This document shows, in pieces, positions 18,264-26,041 of a DNA stretch of 64,000 nucleotides. The translations under genes were made by a program, and so were the position numbers. Source of the stretch: Paenibacillus sp. 1_12 (GTDB taxonomy: Bacteria > Bacillota > Bacilli > Paenibacillales > NBRC-103111); the NCBI RefSeq assembly GCF_900114475.1, contig NZ_FOTE01000003.1, forward strand, positions 124,001 through 188,000, read 5' to 3'. Within the stretch, counting starts at the first letter, position 1. Each line of letters starts with the position of its first letter. The notes beneath the pieces were generated by a model, which did not search any database, was not told the DNA's origin, and saw only the letters and a program-made list of their open reading frames with translations.

Positions 18264-19010
18264 GTGGCTGCTTCTTACTGTTTAACACAAATGACATGGC
18301 CGGAAATTGAACAAGCGCTTACGACAGTGAAAATAGCAATAATACCGCTCGGAGCCCATGAGCAGCACGGCCCGCATATGATTGAAAGCTGTGATGCTGT
18401 TCTTGCTGAGGAAATGGGCAAACGATTAACCGAGCGATTATATCCGAATGCCATTCTGACACCTACTATTAATATGGGCGTGTCGCCGCATCATATGCAT
18501 TTTCCAGGTACGATCTCTTTAGAGCCCACAACGTTAATTGCGATTCTCCGGGATATGATCAAATCTTTGCAGCATCACGGTATTGAGAAGTTTCTCATAC
18601 TCAATGCACATGGTGGCAATCAGGCTACGTTGGGTGTAGCTGTAGAGATGCTCACAAGGGAGCTAGCTACTCAGATTTACTATGCCAAAACGACGGCATC
18701 AGCCAAGGATGTGATGGATAGAAGGCTTGAATCCAAGCTGTATGGGCACAGCTGCGACCGCGAGGTTTCCGAGGCGCTGTATTTGGCTCCGCAGCTGGTA
18801 CGGCCGGATAGACTGGAAAAAGGCGATTTGACGGAGGGCCGATGGAAAAAGCTGCGTCCGGGTCAAGTGCTGCAAGGCTTTTACTATTATGAGGAAATGA
18901 CGCGCAACGGATGCCTCGGTGATGCGACCAAGGCAAGCCGGGAGATTGGAGAGGAAATTGTCGAGACAGCTCTGGAACGCTTAACCCAAGCTGTCCAAGA
19001 CATGCTCTAA
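18264..19010 (+). CDS. Creatininase-family amidohydrolase
   Basis: 248 residues. The metal-binding signature IIPLGAHEQHGPH (E33, H35) followed by a conserved Asp in ESCDAVLAEE, then NAHGGNQAT and SCDREVSEAL, place it in the creatininase/formamide hydrolase family, which hydrolyses cyclic or linear amides (creatinine, FAPy in thiamine-degradation cycles, mycofactocin maturation). GTG start with AAAGGAGG. A ring-opening or deamidation step on the imported compound is likely. The family call is secure, the substrate is not. Confidence 0.88.
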   Translation: MAASYCLTQMTWPEIEQALTTVKIAIIPLGAHEQHGPHMIESCDAVLAEEMGKRLTERLYPNAILTPTINMGVSPHHMHFPGTISLEPTTLIAILRDMIKSLQHHGIEKFLILNAHGGNQATLGVAVEMLTRELATQIYYAKTTASAKDVMDRRLESKLYGHSCDREVSEALYLAPQLVRPDRLEKGDLTEGRWKKLRPGQVLQGFYYYEEMTRNGCLGDATKASREIGEEIVETALERLTQAVQDML

Positions 19011-19012
19011 GT

Positions 19013-20416
19013 ATGAAACAAGCTATTTTCATTGGAGCTATAGCTGCTTATCTGATTTCGATTGTTTATCCTAGCGACATCCTGAAATGGACCATTTCAA
19101 TAGTAAGCTTATGTATTGTTGTCATGGTGTTCAGCACCGTCAAGCGGTTTGTCCAAGGATTAGGCATCCTATTTCTGGTGACAGGATTTAGTATGTTGAT
19201 CGTACACAAAGCACATTGGAGCAGCTATATTCTTGGCTTTGGCAACATGCTCAATATATTAAGCTTATTCGCTCTGATCCCGTTAATTGCTCTTCCTATT
19301 CAATTAGGGCAATATGCTGTTCGGGTGCAGCATAAGATTCAAAGTAAAATCAAGCATTCCGGGATGCTCTACGCGATTACATCGCTTATGTCTTATATAC
19401 TGAGCTCCTTTATGAATCTGGCCACCTTGCCTATGGTATACCAAACGATTCGTCCTGCACTTGATTTGTATCCGATCGAGAAGAAAGAAAGATTTATAAG
19501 CCGAGCGATCACACACGGCTACAGTATGCCGATTGTGTGGACGCCTGTAGCTCCCATTGTCGGGGTTATCGTGGAAATGACGGGTGTACGCTGGAGCTCT
19601 ATTTTGCTGATTATGATCCCGTTTAGTTTACTTGGTCTTGTTCTGGATTGGTTTATGGGACAATGGATCGCTAACCGCCGGGCAAGACTTATCGGTCAAG
19701 TGGCTATTGAGGAAACATCTGCTGTCCGTGAAAGTGCAGTGGAGTCGGGTTTGCAGCAATTAGAGCAGAATAAGAAAAATCATCCTATACACATTATTGT
19801 TGCCATAATCGTATTTAATGGTTTGCTTCTGGTGCTGGAAACCTATACGTCGTTCAGCTTTTTGCTGCTGGTGTCCTTAATCGTAATTCCTTTTGCTTTT
19901 TTGTGGTCTTGGCTGATTGGTAAAGGCAGAGCGTTTATAGTAGAAGGCAAAGTGATGCTGTCCGGGCATTTGCTGAAGATGAGAGAGCAATTTTTCGTCT
20001 TTTTGAGCGCGGGCTTCCTGATTGCTTCTATTCAAGCTACGGGTGCTGGTCATGAGATTAATCTTTGGATTATCGCTATAAAAGATTTTATTGGTGCTGA
20101 TATCTTTCTGTTGTGTATTCCTTTGATTCCGCTTGGTCTCGCCTTTATCGGCTTGCATCCTGCAGTAGGCTTGGCATTAACGGCAGAATCGCTGAATCCA
20201 CAATCTTTGGGGATTTCTGTCGAGCTGACGGCTATCGCGATGCTGACCGGCGCGGCAACTGCCTTTTTGATGGGGCCCTATAACGCAACCGCCGGGCTGA
20301 TGTCCAGTCTGACAAAAGAAAGCTCTTATAAAATATCCAATTGGAATTTGCCGTTTACGACAGCTTATATCCTTCTGTCGATGACGCTGCTGCTGGTTTT
20401 GAAAAATATGGGTTGA
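19013..20416 (+). CDS. Polytopic membrane transporter, possibly ion-transporter superfamily
   Basis: 467 residues with about 11-12 hydrophobic helices in two halves, a broken-helix-like PVAPIVGVIVEMTG region and a central charged loop (about 225-250). It starts 2 nt after the creatininase stop, so it belongs to the same operon. The arrangement resembles ion-transporter (DASS/CitM) superfamily carriers, so export or uptake of an organic acid intermediate is a reasonable guess. No family signature was recognised with certainty. Confidence 0.6.
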   Translation: MKQAIFIGAIAAYLISIVYPSDILKWTISIVSLCIVVMVFSTVKRFVQGLGILFLVTGFSMLIVHKAHWSSYILGFGNMLNILSLFALIPLIALPIQLGQYAVRVQHKIQSKIKHSGMLYAITSLMSYILSSFMNLATLPMVYQTIRPALDLYPIEKKERFISRAITHGYSMPIVWTPVAPIVGVIVEMTGVRWSSILLIMIPFSLLGLVLDWFMGQWIANRRARLIGQVAIEETSAVRESAVESGLQQLEQNKKNHPIHIIVAIIVFNGLLLVLETYTSFSFLLLVSLIVIPFAFLWSWLIGKGRAFIVEGKVMLSGHLLKMREQFFVFLSAGFLIASIQATGAGHEINLWIIAIKDFIGADIFLLCIPLIPLGLAFIGLHPAVGLALTAESLNPQSLGISVELTAIAMLTGAATAFLMGPYNATAGLMSSLTKESSYKISNWNLPFTTAYILLSMTLLLVLKNMG

Positions 20417-20442
20417 CAGATAAGCCCAGACAGTCAATAATA
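20413..20442 (+). promoter_or_regulatory. Probable promoter of the di-metal oxidase operon
   Basis: TTGACA (20413-20418, overlapping the stop codon of the preceding gene), 18 nt, AATAAT (20437-20442). The start point would fall next to the GntR operator at 20456, as expected for repression. Confidence 0.5.
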
Positions 20443-20455
20443 AGCTCATAACGTA

Positions 20456-20476
20456 TTTGGTATACAATATACCAAA
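20456..20476 (+). promoter_or_regulatory. GntR operator, best copy
   Basis: A perfect inverted repeat: TTTGGTATA (20456-20464), spacer CAA, TATACCAAA (20468-20476). Palindromes built on TGGTATACCA are typical of GntR regulators of the FadR/VanR (FCD) group. It lies between the promoter and the ribosome site of the oxidase gene, 42 nt before its ATG. Two further copies flank the regulon. Confidence 0.8.
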
Positions 20477-20517
20477 ATAACAATCAACCATCTTACAATT
20501 TGAGAGGAGAATTACCC

Positions 20518-21228
20518 ATGACACAAACCGCAACGAAGTCCCGCTTAATGAACAAAGAGGAATTCCGCACTGCTTTGGAGCAAGCCATTGAAGGCAATGC
20601 TGTTGCAAAGGCTCCTTTTACAATCATGTGGGCGAATGGTGAGTTGAAGAAAGAACATTTTGCTAGATGGGTTGAACAGCACTACGCTTACGTGGGTCCA
20701 TTTGCCGAATATCTGGCTTATATATTTGCTAATTGTCCACATCAGGATGCAAGAGACTTTTTGCTGCAAAACATGTGGGAAGAGGAGCTGGGCGGTGACC
20801 GTCATACCGATTTGTTGATCCGCTTCGGCGAAGCGTGCGGTACGACAAGGGAACGTGTAGAGTCGATGGAGCATGTGCTTCCAGAAACGATTGGCTTGCA
20901 ATCCTGGTGTTACCGAATGGCTTTCAAGGAAAACTTTTTATTCGCAACAGCTGCATTGGTAGTTGGATTGGAATCACAGGTTCCTGCCATTTACCGCCGA
21001 CAAACACCGACGCTTCGTGAAAAGTACGGGTTTACCGATGAGGAAGTGGAATTCTTCGATCTTCATATTGTGTCTGATGAAATTCATGGTGAGCGTGGTT
21101 ATCAAATTGTGTTGGAATATGCAAAAACTCCTGAGGATCAACAGCGCTGCATAGCGATAGTAGAAGAAGCGACAAAGATGCGCAGAATGTATATTGCAGC
21201 TATATCCCGTGAATTTGGATTAGGATAA
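20518..21228 (+). CDS. Heme-oxygenase-like di-metal oxidase (HDO/CADD/TenA fold)
   Basis: 236 residues, all-helical TenA/PqqC-like fold. The six residues that bind two metals in HDO enzymes such as CADD are all in place: E89-x6-H96 (EELGGDRH), E152 (GLESQ), and H183-x3-D187-x2-H190 (HIVSDEIH). This separates it from metal-free TenA and PqqC and predicts a diiron (or Mn/Fe) oxygen-activating enzyme. Known relatives cleave C-C or C-N bonds or oxidise amines (UndA, SznF, BesC, CADD). Two 2Fe-2S ferredoxins in the regulon could supply electrons. ATG 20518 has GAGGAG; the TTG at 20500 is rejected. The substrate is unknown. Confidence 0.85.
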   Translation: MTQTATKSRLMNKEEFRTALEQAIEGNAVAKAPFTIMWANGELKKEHFARWVEQHYAYVGPFAEYLAYIFANCPHQDARDFLLQNMWEEELGGDRHTDLLIRFGEACGTTRERVESMEHVLPETIGLQSWCYRMAFKENFLFATAALVVGLESQVPAIYRRQTPTLREKYGFTDEEVEFFDLHIVSDEIHGERGYQIVLEYAKTPEDQQRCIAIVEEATKMRRMYIAAISREFGLG

Positions 21229-21285
21229 GCACAAATTCCAAAAGTATTTCAGTACTGTGAAGTAAAAGCAAGGAAGGAGATTGTT

Positions 21286-22764
21286 ATGGCGATTGAGACG
21301 GCAGTACAAACCTTCAAAAATTTAATTGATGGGCAGTGGGTGGACTCGGTAAGCGGTAACACCTTTATGAGTACAAATCCTGCTCAGGTCACAGATATAG
21401 TAGGACGGTTTCAAGCCTCTGGTGAGGAGGATGTACGGATAGCCATGGAGGCGGCAGCACGCGCATTCCTAACATGGCGTTACACGGCTCCAAGCAAACG
21501 GGCGGAAATTTTATATAAAGCGGCCGATTTGTTGGAAAAAAATCTGGAGTCGTATGCAGAGGAATTGACTCGCGAAGAAGGCAAGACTCTGGCCAGCAGC
21601 CGGATGGAGGTTAAACGCTCCGCCCAGACCTTACGGTATTATGCATCGGAGGGCTTGAATACTGCTGGCAGCACGCTGCCTTCGGATGATCCAACCACTT
21701 CCGTATATACAAGAAAAGAGCCTTTGGGTGTAGTTACGGTAATTACTCCATGGAACTTTCCGATATCCATTCCCGTACGCAAGATTGCTCCGGCCTTAGC
21801 CACTGGCAACACCGTAGTATTCAAGCCTGCATCAGACACACCGCTTATTGCTTTCCGTCTGGTAGAGGTGCTGCATGAAGCGGGATTACCAGCAGGTGTA
21901 CTTAACTTTATAACCGGATCAGCTTCTCAAACGGGCAAACTCTTGGTTACACATCCAGCAGTCAAGGCAGTGACCTTTACAGGCTCCACAGGTGCCGGGG
22001 AGAAAATCAATCAATCGGTTCGTTTATCGACTCGTGTACAGCTGGAACTGGGTGGGAAAAATCCGCTGGTCGTTCTTGAGGATGCTGACATGGATCAGGC
22101 AGTTGAATTAGCTATTAAAGGCGGCTTCGAATTAACCGGTCAGGCTTGCACGGGCACCAGTAGAGTCATTGTGATGGATGCTGTGCATGAGCTGTTTGTA
22201 GAACGATTGATAGCCAAGACAGCATTGCTGACCATAGGGAATGGATTAAACAAAGGGATTGAAATCGGACCTTTGGCAAACCAGAGTCAATTGGACACTG
22301 TGTTGGATTACGTAAATATCGGTAAGTCAGAAGGGGCCGAGCTGATGTATGGTGGCGAGCATCTGACTGAAGGCGAGTATGCTACCGGTTACTTTGTAAA
22401 ACCGGCAATCTTCACTAATGTCACCCCAAAGATGAGAATTGCGCAGGAGGAAATATTCGGACCGGTCATTTCGGTTATTCGTGTTCAAAGCTTTAAAGAA
22501 GCAATCGAAGTGGCGAATGATATCGAATTTGGACTGTCTGCAGCGATCTGCACAACTGATCCGAATCGGGCTCAATACTTCACTCAGCATATTGAAGCAG
22601 GCGTTGTCAAAATTAACCGGCCGACAACCGGTGTTGCTTATAATGCTCCGTTCGGCGGCATGAAAATGTCGAGTACGGCAACCTATCGAGAAGCGGGACG
22701 TTCCGCGGTTGATTTTTATCTGCAGGAAAAAACGATCTATCACGGCACTCTTAATATCGAATAA
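21286..22764 (+). CDS. NAD(P)-dependent aldehyde dehydrogenase
   Basis: 492 residues, full-length ALDH superfamily. Catalytic Cys288 in GQACTGTSR, general base Glu254 in LELGGKNP, cofactor loop FTGSTGAGEKI and the PWNFPISIPVRK segment are intact. Start after AAGGAGATTGTT. Placed after the HDO oxidase, it probably oxidises an aldehyde released by that enzyme to the acid. The exact aldehyde cannot be inferred; family relatives act on semialdehydes and aromatic aldehydes. Confidence 0.92.
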   Translation: MAIETAVQTFKNLIDGQWVDSVSGNTFMSTNPAQVTDIVGRFQASGEEDVRIAMEAAARAFLTWRYTAPSKRAEILYKAADLLEKNLESYAEELTREEGKTLASSRMEVKRSAQTLRYYASEGLNTAGSTLPSDDPTTSVYTRKEPLGVVTVITPWNFPISIPVRKIAPALATGNTVVFKPASDTPLIAFRLVEVLHEAGLPAGVLNFITGSASQTGKLLVTHPAVKAVTFTGSTGAGEKINQSVRLSTRVQLELGGKNPLVVLEDADMDQAVELAIKGGFELTGQACTGTSRVIVMDAVHELFVERLIAKTALLTIGNGLNKGIEIGPLANQSQLDTVLDYVNIGKSEGAELMYGGEHLTEGEYATGYFVKPAIFTNVTPKMRIAQEEIFGPVISVIRVQSFKEAIEVANDIEFGLSAAICTTDPNRAQYFTQHIEAGVVKINRPTTGVAYNAPFGGMKMSSTATYREAGRSAVDFYLQEKTIYHGTLNIE

Positions 22765-22806
22765 ACCGTAACACGAACTGAAGACAGATGAGTATGGAGG
22801 AATCGG

Positions 22807-23280
22807 ATGAAATCAGTGTTGAAGCTGGAGCTGGAAGAAGCGAAGGTGATGATGGAAGCGGCTAAGCAGGCAGCGTCCGCTGCCAAAGCTTTGGAAACGA
22901 TATGTATTGTTGACGATGGCGGGTACGTCATTGCGCTGGAGCGAATGAACGGTGGACGTATTACCGGTCCGGAAATTGCTATAGCCAAAGCATTCACCGC
23001 AAGTGGACACAAGCGTTCTACCCATTTATTTAATCAACCGGGCGGTCCGGCTACGACTACTGGGGAAGCATTCGGCATCCATGCGATGCTTCCCGGCAAG
23101 TTCGCGATTTTCGTCGGAGGCTTCCCGATTGTTGTGAATGGAGAGGTTGTGGGTGGCGTGGGCATCAGTGGCGGCAACGGAGAGCAGGATACAGCCGTTG
23201 GCGTGGCCGCACTTAAGGCGCTGCAGGGCTACTTGGGCAGTGAATATGAAGTGATTACCGCAGCAGATATTAAGAAATAA
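22807..23280 (+). CDS. GlcG/HbpS-family heme-degrading-like protein
   Basis: 157 residues. The pattern VKSVLKLELEEAKVMMEAA-type N-terminus, DDGGYVIALERMNG, TGEAFGIHAMLPGKFAIF and GGVGISGGNGEQD is that of the GlcG/HbpS family (Haem_degrading). Members bind heme or small acids and often accompany dehydrogenase genes of glycolate- or diol-type catabolism; the biochemical role is poorly known. No signal peptide is present. GGAGG precedes the ATG, 42 nt after the aldehyde dehydrogenase. Confidence 0.85.
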   Translation: MKSVLKLELEEAKVMMEAAKQAASAAKALETICIVDDGGYVIALERMNGGRITGPEIAIAKAFTASGHKRSTHLFNQPGGPATTTGEAFGIHAMLPGKFAIFVGGFPIVVNGEVVGGVGISGGNGEQDTAVGVAALKALQGYLGSEYEVITAADIKK

Positions 23281-23368
23281 GCGGCAGCAGAGGCCAGACC
23301 GTCTTGGAGCTGGTGAAGGGAAGACAACAGCTTTGGCCTGGAATCGGCTGCAAATGGAGGTGCCTTCT

Positions 23369-23653
23369 ATGCCCATTGTGAAATTACATCAAAACGGTCA
23401 AGTGTACCAGCAGGAAGTAAGCGTGAACAGCAATCTGGTCGTTTTAGCCGGAATCAAAAAGTTTCCCTATCTGAAATATGGCTGCGGGATGGGGAAATGC
23501 ACCAAATGCACAGTCAAGGTTCTAGCAGGTGGAGAAGGGCTTCCCGAACCGAACTGGAAGGAAAAGAAAATGCTGGATACCAAGCTGGAGGAAGGCTTCC
23601 GCCTGTGCTGTCAATTGTATATTCATGAAGATGTGGAAATTACTCAGGAATGA
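23369..23653 (+). CDS. 2Fe-2S ferredoxin, plant type
   Basis: 94 residues. Cluster ligands C39-x4-C44-x2-C47 (YGCGMGKCTKC) and a fourth Cys at 81 in RLCCQL fit a plant/adrenodoxin-type 2Fe-2S domain. It is a stand-alone electron carrier. ATG 23369 with GGAGG is chosen over the TTG at 23333. Its place in the HDO operon suggests it feeds electrons to the di-metal oxidase; a partner reductase is not encoded in the cluster. Confidence 0.88.
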   Translation: MPIVKLHQNGQVYQQEVSVNSNLVVLAGIKKFPYLKYGCGMGKCTKCTVKVLAGGEGLPEPNWKEKKMLDTKLEEGFRLCCQLYIHEDVEITQE

Positions 23654-23739
23654 GCTAAACTATAAGCTGGCTGCGACGCGAAAAATAGGGATGCGTGACT
23701 CCTATAAGCTCAATAACAACAGCCTGAGGGGGCTAGTAC

Positions 23740-24213
23740 TTGCTGCAACCTAAAGGACGAATCGAAACTAAGCTGGGCGAGTTGAACATCCAATTGGAAG
23801 CTGCCCCTAAGCCAAGTGGCAATTATGTGCCGTATATCATGGTGCCCCCGTTGATTTACTTAAGCGGAGTGACACCCAAAGAAAATGGCGTTCTGAAATA
23901 TAAAGGAAAAATCGGTCAAGATTTAATGAAGGAAGAGGGCTATCAGGCTGCCCGTCAATGTATCATTAATCAGCTGGGCACGCTGCGCTCGGCGCTTGGA
24001 GATTTGGATAGGATCGTCAGCATAGTGAAGCTGGAAGGCTTCATCAATGCTGCATCAGATTTTCACGAGCTTCCTTATGTATTAAATGGCGCTTCCGACC
24101 TGTTGGTCGAGGTATTCGGCAGTGCAGGTGTTCATGCTCGCTCGGCCATAGGGGCTGCTTCCTTACCTGGCGGTGCTGCTGTGGAAGTGGAACTGATTGT
24201 TCGTTATGAATGA
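23740..24213 (+). CDS. RidA/YjgF-family protein
   Basis: 157 residues, TTG start after GAGGGGG. The RidA core with the substrate-binding arginine (R134 in HARSAIG) and the end AASLPGGAAVEVELIVRYE is intact. RidA proteins hydrolyse reactive enamines and imines to ketones and ammonia, and related Rid subfamilies serve in nitrogen-compound catabolism. In this operon it points to an imine or enamine intermediate. It is somewhat longer than E. coli RidA because of an N-terminal extension typical of some Rid subfamilies. Confidence 0.88.
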   Translation: MLQPKGRIETKLGELNIQLEAAPKPSGNYVPYIMVPPLIYLSGVTPKENGVLKYKGKIGQDLMKEEGYQAARQCIINQLGTLRSALGDLDRIVSIVKLEGFINAASDFHELPYVLNGASDLLVEVFGSAGVHARSAIGAASLPGGAAVEVELIVRYE

Positions 24214-24234
24214 GATCATGTGGAGGTAATGACA

Positions 24235-24531
24235 ATGAGTGAATATATATTAGTATCCACGACAGAACGTTATCGTACGGTAACAGACAATCCGAATTTG
24301 GAGAAAGTTGCCGACTACGAATACTATTTTTTTGGTAAAAAGAGGACGACCTTCTCGATCTGTCGGATTCTTAGCCAGGATGCAAGAATATTGATTCAAG
24401 GTATATCCGAAGTATTTGACGACAACAGTATTCCAATCAAGGTATTTCCTAAGTTCGAGACAACCGAGGAAATTGAAAAGGAAATTTATGAGCTGGATAT
24501 GGATGAGGAAAGTAAGATTCTAAAGGTATAA
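24235..24531 (+). CDS. Small conserved-looking protein of unknown function
   Basis: 98 residues, not recognised. It is acidic at the C-terminus and contains an aromatic segment (DYEYYFFGKKRT). ATG 24235 follows GGAGG with 8-nt spacing; the GTG at 24220 overlaps that site and is less likely. It lies 21 nt after RidA and before the operon terminator, so it belongs to the pathway, perhaps as an accessory subunit. No Cys or His cluster and no membrane segment is present. Confidence 0.7.
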   Translation: MSEYILVSTTERYRTVTDNPNLEKVADYEYYFFGKKRTTFSICRILSQDARILIQGISEVFDDNSIPIKVFPKFETTEEIEKEIYELDMDEESKILKV

Positions 24532-24549
24532 ACCAGACGATACGGTAAA

Positions 24550-24601
24550 AGCAATGAAGGTGCGCAGGTGGAGACAAGCCTGTCCTTTTGTTGCTTTTTT
24601 T
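24550..24601 (+). terminator. Terminator between the pathway genes and the GntR gene
   Basis: AGCAA-TG-AAGG at 24550-24560 can pair with CCTT-TTG-TTGCT at 24584-24595, with a CAGG/CCTG inner stem, followed by seven T. It would attenuate read-through so that the regulator is made at a lower level than the enzymes. Confidence 0.55.
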
Positions 24602-24655
24602 GATATTGGAAATCTAACCGTATATCGATTAAACTTGAGGAAACAACCACATGGA

Positions 24656-24663
24656 GGTATACC
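24656..24663 (+). promoter_or_regulatory. GGTATACC half-operator fused to the GntR ribosome site
   Basis: The ribosome site GGAGG of the GntR gene runs directly into GGTATACC (24656-24663), the core of the three larger operators. Binding here would couple repression to the start of the regulator gene, an autoregulatory arrangement. Being only 8 bp, it may be chance. Confidence 0.35.
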
Positions 24664-24665
24664 AG

Positions 24666-25343
24666 ATGCCAGACACACCAGTCATATGGAAAGATGAAGA
24701 GCTAAGCCCTATAAGGGATAAGGTTTACCAATATGTCAAACAAGCCATTGTACAAGGCATATATAAATCTGGAGAACGAATCATTGAGCGTGAGCTTGCG
24801 GATCAATTAAATGTAAGCCGTACACCAATCCGTGAAGCTTTATTTCGACTCGAATCACAAGGATTTGTTAAAACACTGCCTCGCAAGGGTGTCGTCGTGT
24901 CCAAGCTTTCTCCAGAAGAAATTATAGAAATCTTTACGATATTGGCGGCGTTGGAAAGCTTGGCCATGAAGATGGCTGCACAAAAGGCGGAGCCCTCTCA
25001 TCGAGAAGAGCTGAAGCAGATCATTGAAGAGATTGATCAAGCGCTGACGAAATCAAACTTTGATCAAGTGGATTGGAAGTTTCATTTTAAAATCAACGAT
25101 GTCATTTGTCGTGCAGCACAAAGCCCAAGATTAACACAAATGCTTGACGGGCTGTCCGATTATATCCGAGCTTTTGTCCATTTAGGTTATGAGCTTCCCG
25201 GTCGGCTGCGTAAAGCTATGGATGAGCATAGGGATTTGGCAAAGGCAGTTTACAATGGCGAGGGAGAGCTTGCCGAGAGCTTGACCAAAATCCATTTGGA
25301 AAATTCCAAAAAAGCGTATATGGAAGCATTGGAAAGAGAGTAG
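24666..25343 (+). CDS. GntR-family regulator, FadR/FCD subgroup
   Basis: 225 residues. A GntR winged helix (about 15-80; ELADQLNVSRTPIREALFRLESQGFV) and a helical FCD ligand domain (about 90-215). FCD members sense acids or acyl compounds that are pathway intermediates and repress until bound. ATG 24666 with GGAGG at 24653-24657 is chosen over ATG 24651. Palindromes at 13782, 20456 and 25800 delimit its probable regulon: the Nif3/ABC operon, the oxidase operon and the divergent ferredoxin. Confidence 0.92.
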   Translation: MPDTPVIWKDEELSPIRDKVYQYVKQAIVQGIYKSGERIIERELADQLNVSRTPIREALFRLESQGFVKTLPRKGVVVSKLSPEEIIEIFTILAALESLAMKMAAQKAEPSHREELKQIIEEIDQALTKSNFDQVDWKFHFKINDVICRAAQSPRLTQMLDGLSDYIRAFVHLGYELPGRLRKAMDEHRDLAKAVYNGEGELAESLTKIHLENSKKAYMEALERE

Positions 25344-25353
25344 ATAGATCGAT

Positions 25354-25400
25354 ACAAACAAGAGCAGCAGAGTCCAATTGACCCTGCTGCTCTTGTTTGT
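25354..25400. terminator. Strong bidirectional hairpin between GntR and ferredoxin genes
   Basis: A perfect 17-bp stem (25354-25370 with 25384-25400, arm ACAAACAAGAGCAGCAG) and a 13-nt loop between convergent genes. No long T-run follows on either strand, but the stem stability is very high, so it serves both directions. Confidence 0.65.
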
Positions 25401-25419
25401 AAATTTAAAGCGGGATGAT

Positions 25420-25755
25420 TTATGTAGAGGAGTTGGCGATCCTTTGTGCAATTTTGTTTCTGCGTTCGAGATCTTCCTCATCCCAGGCAGCTGTAACGTC
25501 ACCGACGATAAACGTTTGGCAAGCTAAGCGGTAACCTTGACTGATGGCATCATGACCTAATCGGTCCAGCTCTTTTTTCATGACTTTACTGAGATTCTCC
25601 TGCCCATCCACAATTCGAACGCGACAGGTTCCGCATAAGCCGCCGCCGCATTTAAAAGGAACTGAGCCTTCGTATCGGATGGATGTTCTTAACAAATTGG
25701 CGTCCGGCTGCACTTCAATGGTTTTACCTGATGTAAGAAAATGAATAGATGGCAT
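25420..25755 (-). CDS. 2Fe-2S ferredoxin, plant type (second copy in regulon)
   Basis: 111 residues. Ligands C36-x4-C41-x2-C44 (FKCGGGLCGTCRVRI) and C79 in RLACQT. It ends with a charged helix (EEDLERRNKIAQRIAN). Only about 30 percent resembles the other ferredoxin at a glance, so the two are not recent copies. AAGGAGGG precedes the ATG. The GntR operator lies in its promoter region, so it is made with the oxidase operon, probably as an alternative electron donor. Confidence 0.88.
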   Translation of the reverse strand: MPSIHFLTSGKTIEVQPDANLLRTSIRYEGSVPFKCGGGLCGTCRVRIVDGQENLSKVMKKELDRLGHDAISQGYRLACQTFIVGDVTAAWDEEDLERRNKIAQRIANSST

Positions 25756-25799
25756 AAGGTATCCCTCCTTCTAAGTATAGCTTTATTTTAACATACTAT

Positions 25800-25820
25800 T
25801 TTGGTTTATGGTATACCAAA
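25800..25820 (-). promoter_or_regulatory. GntR operator in the ferredoxin promoter
   Basis: TTTGG (25800-25804) and GGTATACCAAA (25810-25820), the same 21-bp length as the operator at 20456. On the minus strand TTGGTA here could serve as -35 with TATGTT 18 nt on as -10, so the operator overlaps the promoter. Confidence 0.7.
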
Positions 25821-25865
25821 TAAGCAGGCGTATGAAAATAAAAGGATAACCTTTATCTGCTTTGA

Positions 25866-25955
25866 ATGCATGAAAAAGGAGACGAGAACGGCACACAAAT
25901 CATGCTGGGCGATCCCTTCAAATTGGATGCCAAAAACATAGCTGAATGGAAGTAA
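25866..25955 (+). pseudogene. Possible remnant of a sugar-binding protein C-terminus
   Basis: An unbroken 29-codon frame ends ENGTQIMLGDPFKLDAKNIAEWK, a pattern like the last residues of periplasmic monosaccharide-binding proteins. It follows an in-frame stop and has no ribosome site. Probably a deletion scar; low certainty because of its size. Confidence 0.35.
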
Positions 25956-25981
25956 GTATACTGATCCTGAGATGATCAGCT

Positions 25982-26020
25982 AAAAAAGCCCCCAAACCAC
26001 TATTCAGTGGGATGGAGGCC
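25982..26020 (-). terminator. Terminator of the nitroreductase gene
   Basis: Read on the minus strand, GCCTCCA pairs with TGGGGGC and CCACT with AGTGG across a small internal loop, followed by six T. It lies 22 nt beyond the stop codon of the nitroreductase gene. Confidence 0.7.
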
Positions 26021-26041
26021 TCGTTGTAGAGGGGAGATCTA

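Noticed and set aside
19433-19444. Further TATACCAAA match
   Set aside because: Inside the membrane transporter gene, without the left arm; likely codon coincidence.
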